NCBI GenBank assembly: GCA_958295665.1
Contig: OY282558.1
Coordinates: 51,219,389 to 51,283,388 of the forward strand
Origin: Tipula vernalis
Lineage: Eukaryota > Arthropoda > Insecta > Diptera > Tipulidae
Direction: 5' to 3'
DNA: 64,000 nt
Position 1 is the stretch's first letter. Each line of letters starts with the position of its first letter. Positions 34,700-45,700 of the stretch are shown one piece after another. The notes beneath the pieces are model-generated. The model ran no database searches. It was not told where the DNA came from and saw nothing but the letters and a program-made list of their open reading frames with translations. Made by a program: the position numbers and the translations under genes.

Positions 34700-36385
34700 T
34701 AAAAGAAAGTCGTGTGTTGGCCACACCTCTATTTTTTTACAGTGAATCAATGTAAAAAATGTTGTAGTTGAACCGATACAGGATTATACACGTTCAAAAT
34801 GTAGATAACGGTACTGGTCAGGTATTCCTTTGGCAGGTAATCTGGTGTTGGGTTTTTGTGCGTGTGTGTATATGTGCTAAGGATATTAAACAGTAGAGAC
34901 TGGATATGTGTTACTCTTCGCTTCTGGTAAGTACTGTAGGGTAGCTTCATTATACCATATAATTAATTATAATTTTAGATTAAATACTTGGTGAACAAGG
35001 AAGGATTTTTTGGGGTAATGGATGGCTTGTGGTGATAGATTATATTATGGAGATATGCCTTATTTTTGATGTAGGTCATAAATTGCTTTTATTTGGCTTT
35101 AATCCGTTGATTAGACGGTTTAACGGAGGTTAATAAAAGTAGTGAACTTCAGAGAGGGGAAGAATTCTAGGATTTAACATGGATCGTGGAATCTCGAAAA
35201 TATTGATTTGGATTTTCAAAAATAAATATTTTTGCCTACCTCTATTATTAGAGTTGAAACTATTATATCTTTAGCAATCTGAAATGGAAAGCTAGTGATA
35301 GTGGAAGTTAATTATTTTGTTTTATTTTTTTTTTTTTCTGAAATGTTAATTTGTGAATCGGTTTACACTTTTCTACGTTGGGCTTATCTATTGAGTAGTA
35401 TTTTGGGGGGAAGGTGAATTATTCCTTTTTCAAGAAAACAGCCTTAGCTGTAGAGAAAACTCAAGCATCTAACTAAAGCTTAATTAGTTTAGAAATTGTG
35501 TCTTGTAGATTTAACCGTCAAAGCCAATTTAATCAAAACGTTTCAATCCAATTTTACTTGTGGTTAAACGTCTCGTGTTTTTAAATCGGCTCTATTTTGA
35601 ATAATAAATGCAGGGTCGGTATACTGCTCGAGTTAACTAAAGTTTTAACTCGGTCCCCACGACTCCCCACAAAATCAGAGGTATTTTTAGATTATTATAG
35701 ATCAAAATATGAAAAATGTGTGCATCCGTTGTTTGAAATGTTTACTCGCCCTTTTGGCTATAATTTTATCTTTTCACTGAAGGAAACACAATCGTTACCA
35801 GCTTTAACTATTTTGCAGAGCTACTTAAGCAGAATAAAGTAATAAACAATTAATTATTTAATTTTGATTTTAGTGGTGTTCCTGAAATTACTTAATTAAT
35901 TTCATTAATTTCTGGAGTCAATAGCTAGTTAAGCTAAGGAATTGGAAATTAAATTTTAAAGGGTTTCAAATTTTTGGTTTTTGATTTTAGAATTTTAGTT
36001 TAAAATACAGATATTTAGTATTTAAAATTTGTATGCATCGTGAATCTCAGGTTATTTATTTAGCGATCAATTTAGATGCTGAATTGAATTTTTTTTATTT
36101 AAGGGTGTTGAGGGCTTATTTTAAATAAAGAATTAATTGTGAAGTAAATTAGGTTTTGGGTTTAACTGAATTTAATGGAATTAAATTAATTTTTACTAAA
36201 ATTAAATTGAATTAGATTTAGTGAAATCAATTTTTCAGTGTAAACGAATCATAGATGTCATAATATTAGTGTTGATGTTGGTATTGGTATTGATGTGGAT
36301 GTTGGTATTGGTGTTAAAGTTCATTTGGTTTTTTTTTTGGCACCATTATTTAAATTTAAAATTTATCTATTTTTATTTATTTTGA
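34700..36385. other. No gene seen inside the TTAA element
   Basis: AT-rich DNA between the dispersed repeat and the decayed gene. The 81-residue plus-strand frame at 35,597-35,842 has no recognisable domain. Confidence 0.35.
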
Positions 36386-36388
36386 AAA

Positions 36389-38560
36389 ATGTCTTGTCAT
36401 CCTTCGACTTCGGCTGAGGATGATTCATTCGCCGCAATAATTTTAGATGTGCTTACTTCGCTACAGCCAGATTTCCCAAACCCATCATCGCGAACAGGAA
36501 ATGTTTCACGGATACCAATTGGAACATACAGAGGAAGATCACCATTAATAATTGAGATACCTCAAGAGAACATACTTGAAAGTGTGGGACGCCAAATACA
36601 GCAGATACGCGAAAAGAAAATACCCCAAAAAAAAAACACGGAAAGAAGATACTCGATAAGAAGAGGCGCGAAAAACAGATACGGGATAAGGAGATACTCG
36701 AAAGGCAGAAACGCGAAAACCAAATACTTGAGAACCAGATACGCGAGAAAAAGATTCGCGATAAGGACATACTTGACAAGTAGAGAAGCGAAAACAAGAT
36801 ACGCGAGAAGTAGATAATCGATAAGGCGAGACGCGAAAAGGAGAGACTCGAACAAAGAGAAGAAGAAATCCGAAAAGAAAGTTCCGCCAGAACCTCAAGT
36901 GCCGTCAGTTAACCAATCAGAATTATTGGTTATACAATCCAGTTTACGAGAAGATTTTTATGTGAGCACTTTAAATGTCGAATCAGTCGACGAAGATGAA
37001 GAAGACGGTGAAATGGAGGAGAGTAATACACAACCCCAGGAAAATTTGTGTCTGAGCCCTTCAATTACCGATTCAGAATTGAGACAATTCGAAAAAGATG
37101 AAGAAGCATGCGAGCAAGCTCAAGAAGCTGCAGAAATGGGGGAGAGTAATATAAACGTTACCGAAACGTTACCGGCTGCAGAAGAACATAATAGTTGCAC
37201 GGCTTGTACCACTGCTGAGTTAGTATAAATAAATATGAATCATTTTCTAAAACTTCTAGAGCAGTTTGGGCAACCTATGCAATCAGGCATTGATCGAAGG
37301 TCTAGTCAACAATTCAGTGATATGGAACGTGACGTGAAGTACCACCTGGTAGACGTTCATTACCAAAATAAATACGTCCGGTACAACAAAAAGTAGTAAA
37401 TGCCAAGCAATCGAATGACAAGCAAAGGCGTCATCAGACAATGCCGCAATCCAAGCCAGTTAAACGAAGAGGCCAAATCAACCGTCGATCAATCAGCGTA
37501 ACCCAGGAAGATGCATCTGATGGAGTTGTTCTAAAACTATATATACCAGTTATTAATCCACAACAATCACCGCGGAAAGACACCAGTCACAATACGAGAT
37601 GATCCGCTTCTAATTGCTGAAATTGGCAAATTTATAGATAGCGTAATACGTAGCAAATTAGCAGCATTTTTAAAGTGCCGCCCATGTCCCACAACAGAAG
37701 CATTGAAACAATACGTTAAAGATTAGGCTGATTACTATTCGAAATTACGCAATCCGTGGCCACATCTCGATCTCTATGGTCCAGAATATTACGAATAATT
37801 GGAGGATACTCTTATATACGATCCTAAACATCATTTATATGAAGGTCGACTCGTTGATCCATTTGTGATGGATGCTCTATTTGATGAATTATATTGTTGG
37901 GTATTGCCCACAATTGCCGATTTTGTTCCCCCACCACCTGAAGAAAAGAAGGACGATTTACCAATTGGGGAAATGTTTGATGATGGCGCTGAGCCCTCTA
38001 ATTTCGAAAACTTAGATAATACTACAGAGCCCCCTAATTTCGATATGTTTGAAAGTGTTGCTGATGATGAGTCCACTAAATTTGAAATGTTTGAAGATCG
38101 TCGTGAGCCCCCTAATTTCGAAATGTTTCAAAGTACTGCCTTAAATTTTGAAAAGTGAAAGTACCACTGATCCTTTTAATTTAAATGTTGAAAGTGATAA
38201 AGATACACCAGGTTTTCTAAAAGGAAACAATTTTTGGATATAGACCTTGCCGGACCTCTACTTACATAAGTATCAAGGCCGATTGGCTGATCCAAATGTG
38301 ATTGATCTTGCATTAGCAGAAGAATATCAAAGTGACATGCCTTATAATAGAAAAGACGAGAGAGATGAAGCAAATATAAGAAAATTAGAAAAGAAGAGGA
38401 AACAAACTTGAAAACAAGTTTAGGGAACCTAGGCAATTAGGTAACATACAAATATTTCAGGTTACAAGTCAACACATCAGTGATATAGAACGTGAAGTAC
38501 CTTCTGGTAGACGTTCATTGCCAAAAGAAATTTTTCGAAACATCAGGCGCGCCAAACCAT
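36389..38560 (+). pseudogene. Unrecognised decayed gene, coiled coil plus acidic repeats
   Basis: I do not recognise this gene. From an ATG at 36,389 the frame runs through a Ser/Pro-rich start into an A10 run (about 36,627), where the frame changes. A charged helical stretch of EKQIRDKEILERQKRENQ-type repeats follows, with TAG stops at 36,781 and about 36,808. Next come an acidic part (SVDEDEEDGEMEE), a Cys-rich end, and a region with FLKCRPCPTTEALKQYV and HLYEGRLVDPFVMDALF. Then come a PPPPEEKKDD linker and four or five EPPNFEMFE-type repeats. Part of this is duplicated at 38,160-38,540. No introns are evident. It looks like a captured or retrocopied host gene, but its origin is unknown. 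Confidence 0.6.
38160..38540 (+). repeat. Internal duplication of part of the decayed gene
   Basis: Two blocks recur. Coding for HKYQGRLADPNVIDLAL (about 38,265) parallels HLYEGRLVDPFVMDALF (about 37,835). The phrase GTGATAT.GAACGTGA followed by GGTAGACGTTCATT occurs at about 37,317-37,362 and again at 38,470-38,520. The order of the blocks differs, so the copies are rearranged as well as diverged. Confidence 0.65.
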
Positions 38561-38829
38561 AGCGAACACTTAAAAGTAATTTAATAGTATTTTGTGAACT
38601 TTGTTATTGTTGTAATAATTGCCGTTATTTATTAAATTTGGAGTTACTCATAATTCAAATACAGTAGTGTACCACAACATCCTTTTTGTTTTTTAAAAAA
38701 AAAATTAACAATTCCATATTTAATCTAACAGAATTAATAAATGTAATGTTTAAACTATTAATGTTAATTATAGTTTGTTTAGTTAAAATGGTTTTAATTT
38801 AGTAAACACCTGAGAAATTCGACCAAGAT

Positions 38830-39126
38830 AGCAATGGCTGATGTGGCAGCACGATGACCGGGTGGTAGTTGGTTATTTTAGAATAGTTATTATAAAGGAT
38901 TAATGCACATTTCAAATTTAGGAAGTTCTTGAAGAACCCGAAACAGCTTTACAGGGCATTGAGCAGCAGCAGGTGTCTGGAATGGATTCTTTGTTGCTAA
39001 CATACCTTACCTTTCCTTCAGTTTTGTTATGTGTAAAGGGGTTAATGAGGGCCCGGCGTCATCCGGGAGTCTTGTTTAGGCTTGGTCGTATACCCTGATC
39101 AATCAATCAATCAATCAATCAAAAAA
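38830..39126 (+). mobile_element. SINE-like or truncated LINE piece with ATCA tail
   Basis: A GC-richer stretch contains GACCGGGTGGTAGTTGG, AGGGCATTGAGCAGCAGCAG and AGGGCCCGGCGTCATCCGG. It ends in five or more ATCA repeats and then an A run. This is the layout of a retroposon with a tetranucleotide tail. I cannot see convincing polymerase III boxes, so it may instead be the 3' end of a LINE. It lies just inside the right inverted repeat of the TTAA element. Confidence 0.45.
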
Positions 39127-39339
39127 TTCAAAAAACCCCAATTTTATATTTGCCAGCCGTTTTTTGAATGAAATTAAATCAATTTTAATAAAATTTTCTA
39201 CGAATTAGGTGGAACTTATAAATTCGATCTATGTTTTGATAATTTTGATAGTTGAAAAACAAACAATTTTGTCAACAATTGAATTTGACGGTTTGAAATG
39301 CCGGTTGGCCGTTTGTGCATGGTGCAATGCCTTAAGTTG

Positions 39340-39710
39340 CTTGAACTGCTGAAAATGTCATGAAAATATTTTTCTTATTTGGCTGCATGCAGGTTGATAT
39401 ATTGTGTTAGCTTGAGTCGTTTGTAATTTCTCAACCTTTCGTACATAACAGCTGTATAATCACTCGTCAGTTTTTTTGAAATTCTAAATTGTCCATTGCA
39501 AATTTAATATAACGTCGAAAGCGGGAACCTAACATTGTAAATGCTAAACACTTTATTATATAACAGTTCGGTTCAGTGTCAGTTACCTTGTTGAATTAGA
39601 TAAAATGTCAATTTGAGGTTGTTCCAAATTCGCCTCTGAGCAACTTCTCTTTCTTTTACAGTTGTTGGTCTGTAATGCATCGATCTTTTAATTAGACACC
39701 ATCCTAGTTT
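39340..39710. other. No gene seen
   Basis: Short stretch between the right end of the TTAA element and the piggyBac remnant. Nothing recognisable. Confidence 0.35.
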
Positions 39711-39714
39711 TAAT

Positions 39715-40444
39715 TTAAAATCTTTCAACGATAATATGTCTCGTTTTGTTTATTAAAACCACAATTTTGTTAGTACTCCAAATAACTGGCTGTATGCGCG
39801 CAAGATCAACAAAATGGAAAATTACACGTAATATCCACTTACGACATTTAATAAAAATTTTGTAGTAGATCATATATTGATCTACCAAATCAACTCCACC
39901 CATACATACAATCGTTGTATCTGGAGACAATTTCAGGTTGGTTTTATCTTCATGTAGCCTTTAGCATTTTTGCCCCAGCGATCTACGATACATTCGGCTC
40001 CCTTTCAAATAAAATTTGATTAAACTGCTCTGTTGGTTTGCCATTGGATTAAGACAATATTGTCATCACGACTTGTGATTTCTTCAGATGTTCCACTTCT
40101 TTTTTTTTTGACATGGGCTATTAAAACAGTTAACTCGAATTGTGCCTGCTGCATTTATTTTATTTGAGCTCAATATTTCAACTATTTGGAAGATGCTAAA
40201 ATTATTATCAAAGAACAGATTATGTCCTTTGGCACTGACGCGTTGAATTTAATGCTTGATGACAACCGCACCAAATTCCAAATTTGTACGACCGATCAAG
40301 TCGATTTCGGTAGCATGCCCTAAATAATAGTTTATTGCACATTATTTGACGATTTGGAGTTCTTCTAGAAAAGCAAATTTTGTGATTGTTGTTTTTATTC
40401 GTTAACATATGTGGCCTTATCAAAAATGAAATAAAATAATCCAC
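39715..40444 (-). pseudogene. Broken piggyBac-type transposase
   Basis: Minus-strand frames carry two signature blocks. LDRSYKFGIWCG (about 40,300) corresponds to the KPIRFGYK-type motif of piggyBac-family DDE transposases. GGVDLVDQYM (about 39,895) with KWILRVIFHFVDLA (about 39,840) is the later conserved segment. Stops and frame changes separate them, and the start and the end of the protein are missing. It lies 380 bp outside the TTAA element, whose target duplication is of the type piggyBac makes. Whether the two were once one element is an inference. Confidence 0.75.
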
Positions 40445-40449
40445 ATTGT

Positions 40450-41178
40450 GACATTCATCCGATTAGGGCAAAATATGGAAATGTACTTAAAAGAATTCAT
40501 TGGAATTTAAATGAATCAAACAAGCGTTAAAATTTCTTAACTCTAAAAACGTAGCAAATGCAATTATACTCGACATTTATGCACTTGAGCAACAGTTTTA
40601 CTGAACAAAACAAGTTTTTAATCCGAAAAGTTTCAAGTCAAATGTTCGATGGAAATGTGGAATGTAAATTTGATTATTAAATGTGAATAAATAACTGCAT
40701 TATTTAACCAAAACGATAGAAATTAGAAATCGATTTCGAATTACAGTTAAAACACGATGGATTTGACCAAAATTAAAGGAAAATCTAAAGGTAACAAAAT
40801 TAATGGACGTAATGATTGTGAATAGAATTTTAAGTAATTTAATTTAGAAATGAAAAAATTACGAATTCAAACATGAATTTTGGTAAAATATTGAGTGTCA
40901 TTTACGTGAAAATACGTTTCGAGCAAAAATCAGAATGAAAATTTGAATTCCCAAGTGTAATGTAATAAATTCTTGGTTAGGAACTTAAATTGGATTTAAA
41001 AATTTAAAAATTGAATTAGAATTACAAACTAGATTTGAACAATATATCTTGTGTTTAATATGAATCAAAAGCTAACGTACTTTTCAGCAGAAATTTATTT
41101 ATAAATAGAGTTTGAAATCCAATCTTTGAATAAAAATTCCAACTAGGGCTTTTGTAATTTTCCAATGTAAGCAGTCTG
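40450..41178. other. No gene seen
   Basis: AT-rich DNA between the piggyBac and copia remnants. Nothing recognisable on either strand. Confidence 0.4.
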
Positions 41179-43074
41179 ATTCAACGTGTAACTTGAAGAC
41201 TCAAGAAATCCTTAATCTCTCCTAAGTTCTTAATCTTGAATTTCGATCTTAAAAACGTTTCGCACTTGGAGATTATCTCGTTGTTTTCACCAGCAATGAC
41301 CACATCGTCAACGTAGATTAATACGTAGCATATTTTTCCATCATGTTTGTAGGTGTACAAGCATGGATCATTCTTGCTTTGAACAAAAACGAAATCGATG
41401 AGAATTTGATGAAATGTTTTGTTCCAATTGCGCGCTGATTGCTTTAGACCATCTAAACTCCGTTTTAGTAGACACACTAAATCTTTGCCGCCTTCAACTT
41501 TGAATCCTGGAGGTTGTCTCATGTAAATTGTTTAAGACAATTCACTGTTGAGAAAAGCCGTTTTCGCATCTAGATGATAAACCTTCATGTCCTTGTTTGC
41601 TGCCACTGTAAGCAATGTTCGAAACGTAGTTTGACGAACAACTGGAGCATACACCTGATCATAGTCAGTACCGTATTTTTGCGAAAAACCTTGAGCAACA
41701 AGCCTTGTCTTGTGTCTGACTACTTTTCCATCTGAATTGCACTTTAGCTTGTAAATTCACTTGCAGCCAACTAGATTTGCACCTTCTGGAATTTTCACAA
41801 GCTCCCATGTTTAATTCTCCATCAATGACTTCATCTCATCTGTCATTGCTTGAATCCACAGCCTCTTTTGATCACCCTTGATAGCTTCTACGTAGCACTT
41901 TGGTTCTTGAATGACTGAACTCACCACGTTCATTTCTTCAATAAGTTTCTTTGGTGGAATTCCTTTGTTAGCACGTTGTGATCGTCTAACAGTTTGCTCT
42001 TCATCTTCATTCTGAACGTGATCTTATATTGGATTCTCTTCCTGAACTTCCTCATCGACTAATTCCTTTTGCACCTGATCGTTTTCTGCATCTTCAAAGT
42101 TGTTCAACTCTGAATTGTCGATAATTTGTTCCTGTTGATAATCTTCGCTGGACTTGATAGGTAACAAATGGCCCCTTTCGACGAACTGAACATCTCGACT
42201 AACTGTGACTTGATCGGTTTCCGGACTGTAACAACGATATGCCTTTGATTCGTAATCATAACCGACCATCACTGCTTTCACACCCTTTGAATCGAATTTT
42301 CGCCTTGTCTGATCTGAATTTTCTGAAGTATTGCACATTCGCACTTCTCTGGAACCAGCCTTCATATGGCGTTGTTTCTGTACCCTTTGTTGGCAAACGA
42401 TTCTGGACATAGTTAGCCATCATTAAAGCTTCGCCTCAAAACTTTTTCTCTAGACCTGCGTCAATTGGCATGCAGTGAGCCATTTCTACCAACGTTCAAT
42501 GGGGCGTTCCGCTGTTCCGTTTTGTTGAGGTGTGTACGCAGTAGTTCTCTGGATTTGAATTCCGTTCGACTTTAAATAATTCACGAATTCATTACTGATG
42601 TACTCTCCTACTCGATCTGTACGGATGCATTTAGGTTTCTTTCCGAATTGGACCTTTACCATCGCAATATATTTCTTGAATTTGCTGTAAACTGATGGTT
42701 TATTTGCGATTAGGTAGCTGACTGTAAATTTTGAGTAATCTGTAGCGTAATGCGAGCCCCGAGACTCACAACACGTCAACACTGCAATGCAATGTGAATC
42801 CCGAGGCTCACACCACATCAACAGAATCATCCACCAGAGGTCTGGCGCGGTTGTTGTAGCCGGCTAAGCTCGTGGTTGGGCGTGGGGTTTGTCAGACTTA
42901 GTGGATGCTTGAATAAACCGCTGTATTATCGAAGAAAATAAAGAACATTGAATAGTGAGGATGAGGACAATCGTACTTACAGATAAAAAAAATAATAATA
43001 ATAAGATGGGTGCGACCGTCAGATGTGGGAAGAGCCATCTCGCCCACACCAGACGGCCAACACATGTGTCATGC

Positions 43075-43105
43075 TGATCCCTGAGACAGCTTGTCTCAGG
43101 AATCA
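43075..43105. repeat. Hairpin, 14-bp arms with one mismatch
   Basis: CCTGAGACA and TGTCTCAGG face each other across a 3-base loop, and TGAT/ATCA extends the stem after one mismatch. It lies inside the TG...CA insertion. It has no T run after it and no other sign of function. Confidence 0.7.
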
Positions 43106-43883
43106 ACACGACCGGAACAATGTGGACTCACCCGACAGGAAAACCAACTCCCGTCCCATCCCGAGTATGCCCTCCTGCCCTACTCCATGCTACAAATCGT
43201 TGGCCAGAAAACAAAAATTTAAAACGAGCAACGGAGAAAGCACTATATCAGAAAAACAAATTATCCCCGAAATTCTACTATTTCGAACCACTGCCCACTA
43301 TTGCTTATATTATGTAGAAGAAAAACAACAACAAAAAATGTATTGATATAGGTAGATATAAAGAAAAGAAAAATTTTGAATAAAACAACGGAAAAAAATT
43401 TATTTATTAACCGCAGCTAAAACCTGAAAAAAAGAAAACCCAAACTGAACGTGTGTTGCGAACATGCGGACTATCTAGGTCGCACACCTCGTAAAAAAAA
43501 ACCAAGAAGGTCGTGCGGATAAAAAGAGGAAAAGAGCTACAAAAAAAATGTTTATTTAATTAAATTAAAAAAAAAATATATATATGTATGTAATACTGAT
43601 TTCGATCATGAAAAAAAAATAAATATACTAGCGGGTAAACCGGTAAACTAATAAAAAAAATTAGCTTTAATCAACGGCATTATTGAAGCAAAAATAAAAC
43701 CACGCCTTATAACCAGAAGTAGCAAAGCAAGGCTAAAAAAAAATTGCGTTATAACGGAAAAAAAATTAAGATACTATTTAGGTCCCGTTAGCCACTCATG
43801 AAAGTTCTATTCCCGAAAAAAAAAAAAAAAAAAAAACGGTCTAACAAAAAAAAACTAAATAAGATAATGCATAAAAAAAAAAC

Positions 43884-44163
43884 TTACAATTTCAAACCCG
43901 CACGGTTTCTCTTCATTTGCACCCAGCAGCCAATCCCGATAATTACAGCCAAGCAGGACACCGACATCAAATATACATCACAATTCCGGAAAATTAAGGT
44001 GTACCACCAGGTAAACTTATCCGAAACAATAATATTCCGCAATGACGCACAGCAATGCACGGTGTGCTTTTCACCTTCTCCTTCCGCAATCCGCAATCAA
44101 AACCAACGGTGTACAATTTCCGATATGAAAACTCTAGTACAACCCGTGTTTCTATATATATAG
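43884..44163. other. Exon-like island, open on both strands
   Basis: This 280-bp island is richer in GC than its surroundings. The minus strand gives a hydrophobic stretch, MSVSCLAVIIGIGCWVQ, followed by KRNR and an immediate GTAAGT donor-like site. The plus strand has a 121-residue frame with no domain. It could be a signal-peptide exon, a leader within the LTR-like insertion, or chance. It lies inside an insertion in copia, which speaks against a host exon. Confidence 0.3.
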
Positions 44164-45239
44164 TTCTGTATTTGTATACTATATGTAGGTATATATGTAT
44201 ATATTAAGTTTTTTTTTTTCTTTTTCGAATATATATCTCGTATATATCAGGCCAAAACACCACATCCGAAATTACACGGAATCAATTTATCATTTTTTTT
44301 TTTCTGTCACTCACTTGAGAAGAACAAAAAAAAATAACGACATACCATACGTTGGACTACCACTGGATTTCGTAACAATTTATTTACAATGAAAACGCTT
44401 ATTTTTATTTATTCCAAATTTTATTTTTAGTATGTCGTACCCAACAATCACAATTTCAAATTTTTAAATTTTTTATTTTTTTGTTCTTTTTGTATGCACA
44501 AAATTTCTAGAATTTTTATTTTTATTTATTTTTATTAAAACCCGCGACCAAAAAAAAATAGATTTAATTTTAATGATCGACTCCAGAAAAAAATAAAAAA
44601 TGACCACTTTGAGTCCAATCCTAAACTCAACTAACTCTTTTCATCTCCTCCACGCACCGTGTTACCATATCTGTATTTTAAAATTACCAATCAAAAACTC
44701 TACAATACCGACACATTCGCAACACACCTACGCATACCCATGCGTCGCCGATCGATGAGACATTAAAAAGGGAGCATTGGAAATTTATGTTAATTGGAAA
44801 TATGTAATGAAGAAAAAAAACAATCTATATTGACTTTGACGGTGAAGCATAAGTAGTGACGGATCAGTGACCGCGTGACTATCATAAAAGGATAATGCGC
44901 GGACAGTACAGTACCTCGAAATTGGGACGAAACCGCCTGGATTTCGTAACAAATCATCTATGAATGTCACAATGTAACGATTACCTGATGTTGTGGTCGT
45001 TTGCATCGGACCACAAACATCCGAATGAATCAGATCCATGGCTGCAACTGCTTTATTACTCGACGTGACCGGAAACTTGATTCGAGTAATTTTTCCTTCG
45101 AGACACACTCTGCACCTGAAGTTGATTTCGCAATCCGCTGTACACTCGCTAAAGTTGATGCCTTTAACAAAATTTCTTTTCGCCAATGATTTCACAACTT
45201 TGATGTCTCTATGGCCTAGAACCTTATGCCAATAGTTCC

Positions 45240-45700
45240 TAACAATTTCTTAAACCAATAAAATTATTAAAAATTCTAAATTCTGTGAAGTATAGTATAG
45301 TTCATCACATTTGGATAAGGTTGGCCCCGTAGACTGGCACACGGCCAAGTTATCTGAAAATATGGGCAAGACCTTGTGGACATCTCTGCGGTCGGCGATA
45401 TAAAACTTTTAAAATAATTCAAAATTATTAAAAATTCCAAAAACTGTGAATTATATTGTAGTTCATCATAATTGGATCGGTTTGGTGACATTGACCGCTA
45501 TATGGCTTAGCTATTCTAAGAAATGTGCGGGGCCTTCGGGACATTGCCAGGATTGGCGCTAAATAATTATTTAAACCATCAAAAATCAGTCAACTTTTAA
45601 ATTATCTGAAATATAGTAATGTTCAACACAATTGGATGCTTTTGGTTAACAAGACAAACAGATGGTCCAGCTATCTGAAAATGATGAAAAGAACCTGTTT
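45240..45700. repeat. Three degenerate tandem units of about 156 bp
   Basis: Units begin near 45,260, 45,418 and 45,572. Each has AAAATTATTAAAAATTC-like sequence, CTGTGAA.TATA.T, then GTTCA.CA.AATTGGAT and a GC-richer half with a GGACATC/GGACATT phrase. Copies are strongly diverged. The block adjoins the 5' side of the copia remnant. Confidence 0.65.

Larger units (their letters stand above)
34050..39331. mobile_element. 5.3-kb TIR element with TTAA target duplication
   Basis: The left end reads GGCATTGCCCCATGCAC, and the right end on the other strand reads GGCATTGCACCATGCAC; both continue ACAAACGG. Similarity continues for about 150-180 bp (shared ATAAGTTCCACCT, AGAAA.TTTTATT, TAATTTCATTC). 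Both ends abut TTAA (34,046-34,049 and 39,332-39,335), the target duplication used by piggyBac and Kolobok superfamilies. No transposase is seen inside. The interior holds a dispersed repeat, a decayed gene of unknown type and a SINE-like piece. It is most likely a non-autonomous or composite element. Confidence 0.8.
42741..44951. mobile_element. 2.2-kb TG...CA insertion inside copia integrase
   Basis: The copia integrase frame stops at IVTFIDD and resumes with YSKF on the other side of this segment. The segment starts TGTAGCGTAATG, ends TTTCGTAACA, and is flanked by AATC on both sides (42,737-42,740 and 44,952-44,955). TG...CA ends with a 4-bp duplication suggest a solo LTR or an LTR-type insertion. 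The interior is mainly non-coding and A/T-homopolymer rich. The terminal phrase CTGGATTTCGTAACA also occurs inside, at about 44,364-44,378, so there may be an internal partial duplication. Confidence 0.65.
41181..45238 (-). mobile_element. Ty1/copia-type pol remnant, split by an insertion
   Basis: Read on the minus strand, the order is GAG-pre-integrase (YWHKVLGHRDIKVV near 45,220, then CRVCLEGK), the start of the integrase core (AMDLIHSDVCGP; IVTFIDD near 44,955), a 2.2-kb insertion, and the rest of the integrase (YSKFTVSYL near 42,735; TPQQNGTAER near 42,520). Then come a linker and the reverse transcriptase (LDAKTAFLN region near 41,560; CYVLIYVDDVVIAGE near 41,320). Stops are present in several places, and RNase H and LTRs are not seen. 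The integrase-before-RT order identifies copia rather than gypsy. Inactive. Confidence 0.9.

Noticed and set aside
36453..36898. Three overlapping minus-strand frames of about 100 residues each
   Set aside because: They are antisense shadows of the charged coiled-coil repeat. Their Phe/Leu/Ser composition is the direct result of that.
43075..43105. Hairpin as a transcription terminator or a microRNA
   Set aside because: Too short for a microRNA precursor and without a T run; bacterial-type terminators do not apply here.
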